Shown: one piece after another, positions 1 to 9,557 of the stretch
Numbering within the stretch: the first letter of the stretch is position 1
Layout: every line of letters starts with the position of its first letter
NCBI GenBank assembly: GCA_000697335.1
Contig: JNEM01012433.1
Span: 1-10,804 of the forward strand
Direction of reading: 5' to 3'
DNA length: 10,804 bases
Origin: Conidiobolus incongruus B7586
Taxonomy: Eukaryota; Entomophthoromycota; Entomophthoromycetes; Entomophthorales; Conidiobolaceae
The notes under the pieces: model-generated
The model's input: only the letters and a program-made list of their open reading frames with translations
Databases searched by the model: none
What the model was told of the DNA's origin: nothing
Made by a program: the position numbers and the translations under genes

Positions 1-733
1 TTTATCTTTATAAATAATATATTATGATATTTATTTTTTATAATATAAAGTATTATTAATTAATATTTTTTATATTATAAAAAATATTTCTATTTATCCC
101 TAGTCAAAAAATAATATCATGTAAAATATCAATTTTATAAGGAATGGTCTTTATATTAGATGATATTTTAATATAATATAAATTTTATATATGTATTTTT
201 GAATTTATTTGATAAATTCAAAATATTTCAAGGTAATTATTGAATAATTAATTTGATATAATATTATTGATATTAAATTATTTATAAAACTATGAATATA
301 TATATTTTAAAAATATTTAATATAAAAATTTGATAGTTTTTTGGTTAATTAATAGTTAAAATTTCCAAAAAAAAATCTATTAATTATATTAATATCAAAT
401 GAATTTTCAATATATATTCAAAATAATAGGTAATTTAAAATTAATCTTTTAAATAAATATTATAATATATTTCTCTTTATTATATCAATAAATTTTTTTC
501 TTAAGAAGAATATATATCTGTTTGGAATCTTATACAAGAAACATTAATATTTATTTTTTTATTTGAATATATTATAAAAGTAATTAAATTTCAACTATTA
601 TAAATAACTCTAAATATCATTTTAAATAATTAATGTTGTTAATTAATTATTTATTAGTATTGCAGCTTTATGAATTTGAATAAATTAATACTAGAACCTT
701 AATTTCGGTAAACTAACTATATCATTTAGAATA
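1..733. other. AT-rich intergenic stretch, no gene seen
   Basis: This stretch is dominated by A/T runs and short TA-rich words. All six frames are closed by frequent stops. I see no tRNA-like cloverleaf, no tandem array and no coding-like composition. The last 70 bases would be the 3' flank of the minus-strand gene that ends at 734. Confidence 0.75.
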
Positions 734-1033
734 TTAATACATAGGTGGTTTGCTAGTACTATTATTTAGTAGGGTATAAACTGGTAGAGACACATTCAAG
801 TCTTCTGGATTACTTTGGTAAATTCCAGAAGAATTTGATCGGTGTTGAAGTGACTCTGAGTTGTAAGCAGAGGCGGTATCGTCTGTTGATATTTGTTTAT
901 ATCTTAAAATAATACTCAGTATAAACTCGATGATTATAACTGTAATTAATGCCACAAATATACCAATGACTACCTTAGTGGCTGAGGAAATAGAGTCATT
1001 ATCGGATTGTAAAGATCTTCTATTTAAAAACAT
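734..1033 (-). CDS. Small single-pass membrane protein with PY-motif tail, unidentified
   Basis: I do not recognise the family. From the first ATG (complement of 1031-1033) it encodes 99 residues. The frame stays open upstream to about 1100 without another ATG, so either the protein is this short or this is the last exon of a longer one. Residues 1-20 are polar (SDNDSISSATK). Residues 21-43 form one hydrophobic helix with a buried Glu36, closed by R44-Y45-K46. The rest is a Ser/Asn/Asp-rich tail with two PY-type motifs, LPVY (83-86) and PPMY (96-99, the exact C-terminus). In fungi such motifs are known ligands for WW domains of Rsp5/NEDD4-class ubiquitin ligases, so a role in membrane-protein sorting is possible but is inference. 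The Ser-rich stretch, helix and basic stop also resemble the end of fungal cell-surface proteins. G+C is about 35% against 10-20% nearby. A relative lies at 3240-3615 with a matching tail, YQxNPEDL and VYTxxxNSTxK, which supports real coding. Confidence 0.6.
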   Translation of the reverse strand: MFLNRRSLQSDNDSISSATKVVIGIFVALITVIIIEFILSIILRYKQISTDDTASAYNSESLQHRSNSSGIYQSNPEDLNVSLPVYTLLNNSTSKPPMY

Positions 1034-3239
1034 ATTTAATAGAAAATGACTATTTAATTGAGTTTTTTGCAAAAAGAGTTGATGAGTTGTTATTTATATA
1101 TACATTTTGATTTTAGTATTAGAGCATAATATCAAAATTTGAAAATAGTCAGATTATTACAGATTTTCAAGGTAACTGCAGCTCATTTTATGGAACAAAA
1201 AATATTATAATCATAATGTTCTAATTGATGATTTCATTATATATCCCAATTGAAATATAAAATATTTGGTTAATTATAATATAGTATAATTCAATTTTAT
1301 TGAATATACAATGAATGTTACAAGTTGATACTTTCAATTTAGGTGACAAAAGTGATTGAAACTTCGATTTGTGGAATAAATTTTTATCCAGTTGCCATTT
1401 TTGAATCTTACTGTGTAATTGTATTAAATTCAAGTGCAATTCTAATTAACTATTCGGATATGTATAAATTGAGTTAAAAGTAATATAAAAAATTCTTAGA
1501 AAGTTTAGTATATAATGTATTGCAGCGCATATCTTGTTCATTCTATTATTTGATATTAATTTAGTATTTTCTCTTAATTTTGAATAAAATTAGGGTTCGT
1601 ATAATATATTTCAATAATTTTTTCACTTATTTATCAAAAGATGAATAATCAAAATTATTAGTGTTTAATGTATTATGTATTTTAAGAAGGTTCATTTTTT
1701 ATTATATGATAATATTTTTGGGAATATGATATAAATTTTATATATTTATCCAATATTAAAATAGATTGATTAGTAAGAATGTAATACATTGATCTTTTAA
1801 ATCATGTAGTGCATATCAAATTCATTAATTTTGGTAATATCCTCTTTTGTCAAAACCTTAATCTATTTTTATTCTCCTCTGACAGTTATATATATAATTT
1901 TGAAATTAGAAATTTATATCTAATAGAGTTATTTATATATTATAAATAAAATATATTATAGGAGCATAATATTAAATTTTTATCTTTGTAAAAACTTTAA
2001 TTCAATATTATATGTTATAATTATATTAATTAAATATATTGTTTTGTATGCCATTTTCAAAATTTGAAAAATTAAAATTAAAGATGATAGAAAAAAATTC
2101 CTCAATATTTGAAAATAAATTGGTTTTTATTAATCACATTATAGTATATTGACAAATATTTTCATAATACAAAACACTAAAAAATATAATAATAAAATTT
2201 GTGATTATTAATTATTTTAAATGTTGATTAATAACTATAAATGGAAACTTATTATTTAAACATGAGAATTTTTGATATTTTATATTTCCTATTTTTTCTC
2301 TCTAAAAAATATAATATGAATATTAAATACGAATAATATAATTAAAGCTTTTTATTATTAATTCAATCCAAAATACATTAGACTATGTATATTTATATAA
2401 ATATAGAACCAAAAGAACTTAAATATTATACTAAATTTTTTAATCAATAAAATTGGTTATATTTGAATGGATTTCTCAAATTGAATATATTTTGATATAT
2501 ATTATAGTTTGAAATTAGTAAAGTTAAAATATAAATAATTATCATCATTTTATTTGTTTTAATATGTAATATATAATATAAATCTTTAAATAATACTTAT
2601 AGTTGATTTTTTAAATTTAATTTATATTTTGTTATTGGATTATTTTGAAAAATATATAATGAATTAGAACAGTTTAATTATGATTCGACAGTTTTAAAAT
2701 ATCATAAAATAAATATGTTTATATTCAAAATTTTTCAAATATTAAAATATTCTATAACTAAATAAAAAATTTAATTAAAATTCAATTCAATTATCAAAGT
2801 ATTTTTCAATATATAAGATATGATAATGAATTCATGTAATACTTTAAATAATATTTTACTCTCAATGTTCTTTAATCAAACAATTTAGTTACAAAAATAT
2901 ATCTTTGCCAAAAAAATAATTAATGCTAATATTAATATTTTCATTAATGGTTTTTTATTCAACTGACGGTATTTTTAATTTTAGATCAAATGAATTTTAG
3001 ATATAAATGTCAAAACTTGGAACCATATTTCAAAATGATATAATAACAATATTATAGTGTAACCTTCATTGTTATAATCTAATAATTGACCTATAAAAAT
3101 ATACCATAAATCAACTAACTAGTTTGAAAAACGAGTTAATTAACAGATGTTTCATTTTTATTTTGAAAGTTTATCTCGACAGAACAGATATGTTTGAAAG
3201 TTAATTTTAGAATTATTTACAGGAAAAATTAATTCCTAT
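1034..3239. other. AT-rich intergenic desert between the two related minus-strand loci
   Basis: This is about 2.2 kb of very AT-rich sequence with no gene I can support. It should hold the 5' flank of the 734-1033 gene and, if that gene has more exons, those exons. The only longer frame is a 72-codon minus-strand one at 1221-1439. It has no ATG and its length is expected by chance at this composition. The block at about 1310-1440 is less AT-biased than its surroundings and could be a relic or an exon, but nothing confirms it. A hairpin-capable repeat (ATAACAAT/ATTGTTAT) lies near 3045-3080. Confidence 0.6.
2921..2949 (+). repeat. 29-bp direct repeat, copy 1
   Basis: The 29 bases match 4157-4185 at 27 positions. 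The two differences are adjacent, at bases 6-7. The core AATATTAATATT is its own reverse complement and the right end contains the palindrome CATTAATG. It may be a small dispersed repeat or chance similarity in AT-rich sequence. Confidence 0.35.
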
Positions 3240-3615
3240 TCAACTTGAGTTAGATATTCCAGTATCTTGAGAACAATAATAAGTGGGTGATTTGTCTGTA
3301 CTATTATCAGTCCGGGTATACACTGATAAATGGTTCAATCAAATCTTCTGGATTCCTTTGATAAGTTTGGGAAGGGTTTGAGTGAAATTAGTGAGACTGT
3401 GGATCTTAAGGAAGTATATTATAAGTGATCATTGGATGATTACTCGAGGAACCTGTTTTAACTAATGGTTTAATAATTACCAATATGATAATTGAACCCA
3501 AGATAATTATATGTAATAAAAAAATACATATAATTATGATTACTGAATTTTTTTTAATTGATAACACTTCTAAAGAAATATTATCCAATGAATTATTAAT
3601 ATTTTTTATAGTCAT
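3240..3615 (-). pseudogene. Degraded relative of the 734-1033 membrane protein
   Basis: This minus-strand locus is related to 734-1033. The aligned segments 802-867 and 3345-3410 match at 44 of 66 bases, and the flanking ~50 bases toward the stop also align. From the ATG at 3613-3615 a frame of 69 residues runs to TAA at 3406-3408. It holds polar residues 1-20, Lys21-Lys22, one hydrophobic helix at about 25-48, then Lys49. The conserved tail lies beyond that stop: YQRNPEDL in the same frame after a second TAA (3388-3390), then VYTRTDNSTDK in another frame, ending at TGA (3240-3242). One extra base relative to the first copy, between NPEDL and VYT, accounts for the frame change. The stops correspond to TAC and CAA codons in the first copy. 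The PPMY end is replaced by SPTYY. I infer a pseudogene; sequencing error or an unrecognised intron are alternatives. Both loci point the same way, about 2.54 kb apart, as after an old tandem duplication. Confidence 0.55.
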
Positions 3616-5670
3616 TATACGAGGTATTTATATGTATTAACCTTTACTCTCGCAGCTTTCTTTAAAGCAGATTTCAATCATATTTTAGCATTAGAATTGT
3701 CGAAATTGGACTCATTTACTGAATTGACATTATTTAATATATAGTAAATATAAATGAATAGTATTTTTTTACATAAAGCTCAATTAATCATAGTTAGTGT
3801 GAATAAATTCAATATATCTCTTTGAAAATATATAATTCAGGCTTACTCTTTATGTTTTCAAGATAAATAGTTTTGTTATCATATACTACAATCATGTATT
3901 AATTGATTATCTATAAATATACTCCAAATTAGAAAAAAAAATTGAAAAAACTTTTCAAAGGATATATAAAAATTATTGATCCATTGTGCAATTTAAAATA
4001 ATTATATAAATGTTATATAAGTAAATTTATAATCTTGCTAATATATTTGTAAATATATATGAGCCAATAATTAAATATTTTTAAACTAATCCTAAAGAAT
4101 TTTGATTTTTATTGAAAAAATTTAAATTTTTGTAATATTTAAAATTTTGAATTTATTAATGTCAATATTAATATTTTCATTAATGAATATGAACTATATT
4201 ATAATGCTTATATTGTTTGATATTGGCATGAGGATTAGGATTTAATTGGATTTTATATTAAATAATTTAAATTATTATTCTAGAGTAATTTAATACTAAG
4301 AAATTATTTTCCAATTTTTCATTGAAACTCTAATTCCAAAGATATAGCAATGTTTTTTAGGAATTAAAATAACTTTGGTTTTGATCTTTAAAATTTAATA
4401 TATATAATGTCATTATTGTTCCATTAGTAAAATGTAATTTTTTATATTTATTATTAAATTTCAAATTTTATTATAATCTATTATCCTATAATTATTTTTT
4501 AAATATTTATGACAAATAAGAATTATATAAGATTAACAAATTTAATTAGTATTTTAATAGCAGATTACAAACTGATTTTTCATTCTAGATTCTAAAATTT
4601 TTTTCAAAAAAATATAAATAATACCATTTTTGTCATGATTATAAAAATATTAAAATCAATTAAAATTAAAAATAGCTTTTTTTATATTTAGTTGATTTAG
4701 TTCATTTTGAATTATAATACTTGAACCAATTCTATTATAAAAATTTGACATGATTTAAAGTATGATGCATTGATTTTTAATCACTAATATAATTTTTTAT
4801 ATAATTTAAATTATTTTTAATTAATTATATTATCAAGAATTTATAAGTTAGATTGAACCATTATCTATATATCTTAATAAAATATATAACCTTATATTAT
4901 ATATAAGATCTATTCTTAAAAAAATATTATTTTGGATATATGGCTATAGAATATAAGTGACATTCTATAAATAGTTGATCTGATTATATGTAAAAATGCT
5001 CAATTTCATTTGATTGGGTAAAATTTGGATTTGTATCAGAAATATATTTAATATCAAATTGTTTACTGCCAATATTCACTTATGTAATTAGTTAATGACA
5101 AATATTTTATTTTTCATAGCTATATAATTAAGTCATATTATGTTTCTGGACTATTTATAATTAAATTTCAAATTATATATTCAAAATGTTGTTTTTAACG
5201 CCTATCTTACTCGTATAATATCGCATATATATCTATTATAACTAATTAGATACTCTATGTAATTCAATAATTGTAGCACTATTTCCGATTTATTGGTTAC
5301 CCAAACGTTTTTAAATTCACTTAATATATATCAATGATATATGTTGAAATAGATTTGTGTAAAATATAACGATATAAATGCAATTATACAATATCCACTT
5401 AATCAACAATATATTGATGAAGATATTCACAATACTTAACCTATCAGTTTCAATATAACTGATAGTATTTGAATATTTTTGTATTCAATTTTTGTCCAAA
5501 ATTATGAAACTATATTATTTACCAGATTGAAAGATTATGTTGGATATTTATCAATTAGTATTTTTTGAGAAATATTTAATTTACCTTCCATTTTGTCGTA
5601 AACCTCTCTATCAATTGGATATTTAATTTCATTTAGAATTATTCTATTGGATATTATTGAAATTTTTATT
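3616..5670. other. AT-rich intergenic desert
   Basis: This is about 2 kb of AT-rich sequence with no supportable gene. The part nearest the pseudogene (about 3640-3730) is slightly richer in G+C. It has a short minus-strand open stretch rich in Asn and Ser ending at 3678-3680, which might be a relic of an upstream exon but is too short to call. A slightly less AT-biased patch lies at about 5186-5325. There are no tRNA-like folds and no tandem arrays. Confidence 0.65.
4157..4185 (+). repeat. 29-bp direct repeat, copy 2
   Basis: This is the second copy of the element at 2921-2949, in the same orientation and 1236 bp away. The flanking bases do not match, so the similarity is confined to this block. 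Confidence 0.35.
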
Positions 5671-5703
5671 CAAATAAAAATAAAAATAAAAAAAAACAAA
5701 AAC
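5671..5703 (+). promoter_or_regulatory. A-rich tract upstream of MET10
   Basis: This is 33 bases of almost pure A on the plus strand (repeated TAAAAA units, then nine A, then CAAAAA), about 485-515 bp before the MET10 start. Poly(dA:dT) tracts are known to disfavour nucleosomes in yeasts. In a region this AT-rich the tract may have no function. Confidence 0.25.
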
Positions 5704-5969
5704 TAATGTGATAAATTTATTTATCATTATTTGATGACTAATATTGATTCATTAATAATTATTAATATTCAATAATATTAATATAAATTCATAATACAAT
5801 GTCAATGTTCATTTAGTCAATAAAAAGTTCAGGGTAAACCAATTCAGGTAATAAAATAACTTTGTGTGTTAAGAATTTTACATATTTTTCAATATCATCA
5901 AATAACTTATGATTATTTTTATACTCTTTATAATAATAGTCAAAATCCCTAAAAGTACTGGTTTAGGAT

Positions 5970-6001
5970 AATCATGATTGAAACATTAGATAATCTAGAT
6001 T
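5970..6001. promoter_or_regulatory. Two AATCNNGATT palindromes, 22 bp apart, upstream of MET10
   Basis: AATCATGATT (5970-5979) and AATCTAGATT (5992-6001) are both perfect 10-bp palindromes sharing the frame AATC-NN-GATT. Their centres are 22 bp apart, close to two helical turns. They end about 186 bp before the MET10 ATG, where yeast regulatory sites usually lie. A dimeric regulator binding both on one face of the DNA is an inference; I cannot name the factor. Confidence 0.35.
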
Positions 6002-6043
6002 GATTGAGGATATCAAAATTACCAATTTATTTTCAAAATTATG

Positions 6044-6088
6044 AAATTTGAAATTAAATGACGTGATCATCACCTTAATTTCAAATTT
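6044..6088. promoter_or_regulatory. Long inverted repeat with inner dyad upstream of MET10
   Basis: AAATTTGAAATTAA (6044-6057) and TTAATTTCAAATTT (6075-6088) are perfect 14-bp inverse complements. Between them is a second dyad, GTGAT-C-ATCAC (6063-6073). The inner part also reads ATCACGTC on the minus strand, one base off the RTCACGTG consensus of Cbf1, a known activator of yeast sulfur genes. The element lies 99-143 bp before the MET10 ATG. It could be an operator-like binding site, or a hairpin if it falls in the 5' UTR. No Met31/32-type AAACTGTGG site was found nearby. Confidence 0.45.
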
Positions 6089-6186
6089 ATCACAATCAAT
6101 TTAAATACATACCAAGTACATCAGTTGAACTAAAATTCAATTATTTATTGTATTAATAATTAAATTGAAAATATACATTGATAAGA

Positions 6187-9100
6187 ATGGGATCATTACC
6201 ACCACCTAATGCTCAGAATGGTCCTTTAACGGTACGTCAATTGGTAGGGGATATCGCTTACAAATTTTCCGAAGCTCTATTTCACTATCCATTGATTCAC
6301 AAGACTGAATTAGAGAATATTTATAATCGTAATGATTTAAATTTGGCAAGTAAGTTACCTATCGTTAAGGCTGTCGAAACCAGATCCGGGGCTGGATTGG
6401 TCGTGTACGGTACTTTGGAGAGTGATTTAAAAACCAGTGCAATTTTGAGTGCCAATACATTAGTTGAGTTTTTACCTAGTATTATTACTTTGTTTCATAG
6501 TGTTTACACTCCTTTGGTACTCCATGTAGCTTCCGACGTGTTGCTTGATGGTCAGATTAAGTCCGACTTTATTAAGGCTTTAGCTGCTAAAAATGCCAAT
6601 TTTGGACATTTGATCTCCTCATCTCCACAAGAGACTTATGACTTTGCTATTATTGCTCATTTATTGTCTCAGTTAGCTAAGAAGCCCATTATTCATATAT
6701 TTGACGGTGTGAACATTGCCAATGTCGTCGACATTACATTATTGCAATTGAACTCTCAAGAGTTAATTCTGTTGCAGAATCAGGTCAACAAATTGCAAGC
6801 CAATAATGACGACATTTCATTGGCTCATAGCACCAAATTGGTATTTGATCTATTTGGTAAAATCACTCAGAGATATTACGCTCCTTTGAAGTATTTCGGT
6901 ACCAAGAGTCCCAAATCGATCGTTTTGTTACTTGGACCCTCTGATGCCACTTTGGAATTCGCCATTACCAAAAATAATGGTGACTTGGGCTTTGTTTCGG
7001 TAAAACAGTTTAGTCCTTTTCCCGTGCATTTGCTCAATGAGGTCATTCCTTCCACAGACAATTTGTCCAAGATTTTTGTGATTGATCAGAGAAATACTAA
7101 TTTTAACCAAATTGGCACCCTTACCTCCCAATTACTCTCTTCGTTGACATTATCCAATCATTTCGACTGGATCTCTCTTGTCCAAACTATGTGGACTGAG
7201 GATGCATATACTCTTGACTGGAACCAACTTGTCAATTTGGGCGAGCTCATCACTCGCGACCACTTTGACCTTCACCAAACCTTGGACTTGAGTGACAAAT
7301 CCATGGATACCAACCAAATCAACAGTACCAAAAAGATTCAAATTTTTAACACACATGAAACCTACTCACCATTCGCCCAGCAGTTCATCGAATTGGCTAG
7401 AGCTACCAATCTCAACGTCTTCCACCAAATTCGTCACGATCCTACCAAGTCCATTTATGTGTCTTTGTCCGATATTCAGTTAAGTTCTGTCAATGCCAAA
7501 TTCGTTAACCAGAGACCCATCTTGACTATTTTGGAAGATGTAGAATTATTAAAGACTTTGAATTTGATCCAGAACGGCCAGTTACCCAGTCAAATTTTGG
7601 TACTGACGGATTTGAAGGGCGAAGACTTCAAAAATAAGCTTCCTCACTACCTTCTCGATGCTTTAGCCTCAAATCGTACCTCTATTTACACCTTTGATTT
7701 GGGAGCTGTAATCAATCAAGGTCATAATTATGGATTGGTCAGTTATTTGGCCATTACTAAATTGACATCTTATTCTCAGTTGACTGATCTTTTAGCTAAG
7801 CACAATGCTGACTCCAAGAAGACCAACGCCATTTTGGACCAAGTTGTCAAATTTGAAAACACTGAGCCTTTGGCAATTGATGATGGCGATACTACAATCC
7901 CCACATTCTTCGGCATTCCCAACTACAGTGACAAGATCATTGCTTTCAACCCTCGTAACTTCAATCCCGAGCACCATTTCATCCAAAAGTTCATCTTCCC
8001 GGAGGCTTTTGATACTAAGATTGTTCATCGTCCCGATCTTCACGACGCTCACCTGATCCAGGTATCCAAGTTCGAGCGTTTAACTCCCTTGGATTACGAT
8101 CGTAACGTATTCCACTTGGAATTCGACACCTCTGAAGCGAATTTAACCTACGAAATCGGTGATGCTTTAGGTGTTTATGGCCACAATGACCCTAAATTAG
8201 TGGATCAATTCTTGAAGGACTATGGCATTAAGCCCGACACTTTAGTGAAACTCCCGAGCGATGATAGCAAGGAGGACATTCGTACTGCATTCCACATCTT
8301 CTCTCAATACTTGGATTTATTTGGAAGGCCCACTAAAAAATTCTACCATGGATTATCAGAATTCGCCACTGATGATAAAGAAGCTCAAATTTTAAGTAAT
8401 TTGGCATCACCTCAAGGTGCTGCCGAGTTCAAGAGAAGAGTTGAAGATACTGTCACATATGCTGACATTTTGGAAGAATTCTCATCAGCTAGACCTAAAA
8501 TTGACGATTTAGTCAAATTAATTCCAACGATTAAGCCCAGACATTACTCTATTTCCAGTAGTCAAAAACTCCATCCCAACAGTGTCCACCTCTTGGTTGT
8601 GGCTGTCGAGTGGAAGAATTCCAAAGGTCCAAGATTTGGCCAATGTACCCGCTATCTCAGCAATTTGAAGCCTGGCGATTGGGTCACTGTGAGCATTAAA
8701 CCTTCAGTGATGAAATTGCCACCTCGTCACGACCAGCCCGTGATCATGGCTGGATTGGGTACAGGTATGGCACCTTTCAGAGCATTTGTGGAAGAACGTC
8801 ACTATTACAAAACTCAAGGTATTGACGTCGGGCCCATGGCATTATATTTTGGATCCCGCAGTCGTAAATCTGAGTACCTCTACGGTCAGGAATTGGACCA
8901 ATATCATTTGGATAATTTGATCACCCGCCTCGGACTCGCATTCAGTCGTGACCAACCTCAGAAGATTTATATTCAGCATAGAATGAACGAAGATTCCGAA
9001 ATGTTGCAGAATTGGATGCTCGAAAAAGAAGCTCACTTTTACCTCTGTGGACCTACTTGGCCCGAGGCCGACGTGAGAGATGCTATGGTTAAGGCTTTCT

Positions 9101-9189
9101 CTCTTAATGGTAAAATGGCACCTAAGGAAGCGGCTAAATTGATTGCAGAGATGAAAGAGAATGACAGATATATATTGGAATTGTATTAA
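6187..9189 (+). CDS. MET10: Sulfite reductase [NADPH] flavoprotein subunit (alpha)
   Basis: This subunit passes electrons from NADPH through FAD to the Met5-type hemoprotein subunit. The cytosolic complex reduces sulfite to sulfide using three NADPH, for methionine and cysteine synthesis. The frame encodes 1000 residues (S. cerevisiae Met10 has 1035). ATG at 6187 is the first in frame. A TTG lies at 6178 and a TGA at 6166, and the start has A at -3. The N-terminal half is the PFOR-like region typical of fungal Met10, with RSGAG (66-70) and YFG (236-238). I see no flavodoxin FMN loop; in yeast FMN is carried by Met5. The FR-type FAD domain spans about 618-849, with RHYSISSS (785-792) and GQCT (818-821). 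The NADPH domain has GLGTGMAPFR (856-865), YFGSRSR (887-893), SRDQPQKIYIQ (920-930) and FYLCGPTWP (951-959). The C-terminal Tyr1000 (RYILELY) is the expected flavin-stacking aromatic. All motifs are intact, and no intron or frameshift is seen. Confidence 0.97.
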   Translation: MGSLPPPNAQNGPLTVRQLVGDIAYKFSEALFHYPLIHKTELENIYNRNDLNLASKLPIVKAVETRSGAGLVVYGTLESDLKTSAILSANTLVEFLPSIITLFHSVYTPLVLHVASDVLLDGQIKSDFIKALAAKNANFGHLISSSPQETYDFAIIAHLLSQLAKKPIIHIFDGVNIANVVDITLLQLNSQELILLQNQVNKLQANNDDISLAHSTKLVFDLFGKITQRYYAPLKYFGTKSPKSIVLLLGPSDATLEFAITKNNGDLGFVSVKQFSPFPVHLLNEVIPSTDNLSKIFVIDQRNTNFNQIGTLTSQLLSSLTLSNHFDWISLVQTMWTEDAYTLDWNQLVNLGELITRDHFDLHQTLDLSDKSMDTNQINSTKKIQIFNTHETYSPFAQQFIELARATNLNVFHQIRHDPTKSIYVSLSDIQLSSVNAKFVNQRPILTILEDVELLKTLNLIQNGQLPSQILVLTDLKGEDFKNKLPHYLLDALASNRTSIYTFDLGAVINQGHNYGLVSYLAITKLTSYSQLTDLLAKHNADSKKTNAILDQVVKFENTEPLAIDDGDTTIPTFFGIPNYSDKIIAFNPRNFNPEHHFIQKFIFPEAFDTKIVHRPDLHDAHLIQVSKFERLTPLDYDRNVFHLEFDTSEANLTYEIGDALGVYGHNDPKLVDQFLKDYGIKPDTLVKLPSDDSKEDIRTAFHIFSQYLDLFGRPTKKFYHGLSEFATDDKEAQILSNLASPQGAAEFKRRVEDTVTYADILEEFSSARPKIDDLVKLIPTIKPRHYSISSSQKLHPNSVHLLVVAVEWKNSKGPRFGQCTRYLSNLKPGDWVTVSIKPSVMKLPPRHDQPVIMAGLGTGMAPFRAFVEERHYYKTQGIDVGPMALYFGSRSRKSEYLYGQELDQYHLDNLITRLGLAFSRDQPQKIYIQHRMNEDSEMLQNWMLEKEAHFYLCGPTWPEADVRDAMVKAFSLNGKMAPKEAAKLIAEMKENDRYILELY

Positions 9190-9452
9190 TTTCTTAAAAC
9201 TTGATAAATTTAATATTATATTTTGAATTTTGTAAGTTTAAATATAATTTGATTATATCTATTTACAAAACATATCTTTCCAATGTTGATAATATTTTTT
9301 TCTCATTAATAAAATTATTCAGTATATATATATATTTGTATTTATTTTTGATATATCGTTATTTAATTTAAAATTTGATTCAAATTATTGACAATCAAGT
9401 ATAAATATTTTCAGTTTATTATTTGATTATATTTAAGCTTGTCAAAAGTTGA
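9190..9452. other. MET10 3' flank, convergent intergenic spacer
   Basis: This is AT-rich sequence between the MET10 stop and the stop of the facing minus-strand exon. It should contain the polyadenylation signals of both genes. TAATAAAATT near 9307 and TA repeats at about 9323-9335 are typical of yeast 3' ends but are not distinctive here. Confidence 0.4.
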
Positions 9453-9557
9453 TTAAATTTGATCACCCTTGTCCAAGTCCTGCATGTAGTCCAGAGAACC
9501 CAAGGCAATAAATCCCAACCTCAATCCTAGTAGTCTGGCTTGATTGGCATTTAGATA
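9453..9557 (-). CDS. Probable last exon of an unidentified minus-strand gene
   Basis: Counting 9461-9550 gives 43 G+C of 90, far above the surrounding desert and similar to coding sequence. Only one of the minus-strand frames reads as protein-like across it: 34 codons ending at TAA (9453-9455), containing RLLGLRLGFIALGSLDYM followed by an acidic end, QDLDKGDQI. That resembles a conserved amphipathic or hydrophobic helix with a charged tail. There is no usable ATG at its upstream end. A 3' splice-like AATCAAG with a CTAA branch-like word about 13 bases before it would start the exon at 9538. It converges on MET10 with 263 bp between the stops. I do not recognise the protein; a gene relic is the alternative. 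Confidence 0.5.
   Translation of the reverse strand, partial: YLNANQARLLGLRLGFIALGSLDYMQDLDKGDQI

Noticed and set aside
1221-1439. 72-codon minus-strand open frame
   Set aside because: It has no ATG, beginning at a TTG just after a stop. By my rough estimate about one frame this long is expected by chance in this much AT-rich sequence, and there is no recognisable domain or relative.
3678-3780. Asn/Ser-rich minus-strand open stretch as an upstream exon of the decayed copy
   Set aside because: It has about 30 codons, no clear splice signals and no match to the equivalent region of the first copy.
4439-4692. Matches to the yeast ARS consensus (TTTTATATTTA)
   Set aside because: Such words are expected many times by chance at this composition, so they say nothing about an origin.
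5186-5212. Plus-strand ATG followed by MLFLTPILL and then GTATAA, resembling a signal-peptide first exon
   Set aside because: Only nine codons, with no matching downstream exon found on the plus strand. Hydrophobic codons are expected in T-rich sequence.
6178-6186. MET10 start at TTG 6178
   Set aside because: Nuclear fungal genes start at ATG. The first in-frame ATG is at 6187 with a favourable A at -3, and the two extra codons add nothing.
6876-9036. Several short frames on the minus strand and in other plus-strand frames inside MET10
   Set aside because: They overlap a fully conserved coding sequence, have no recognisable content and are shadows of its codon use.
9461-9550. tRNA or other structured RNA in the G+C-rich island
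   Set aside because: No acceptor stem, anticodon arm or T-loop consensus can be drawn on either strand, and a clean open frame explains the composition better.
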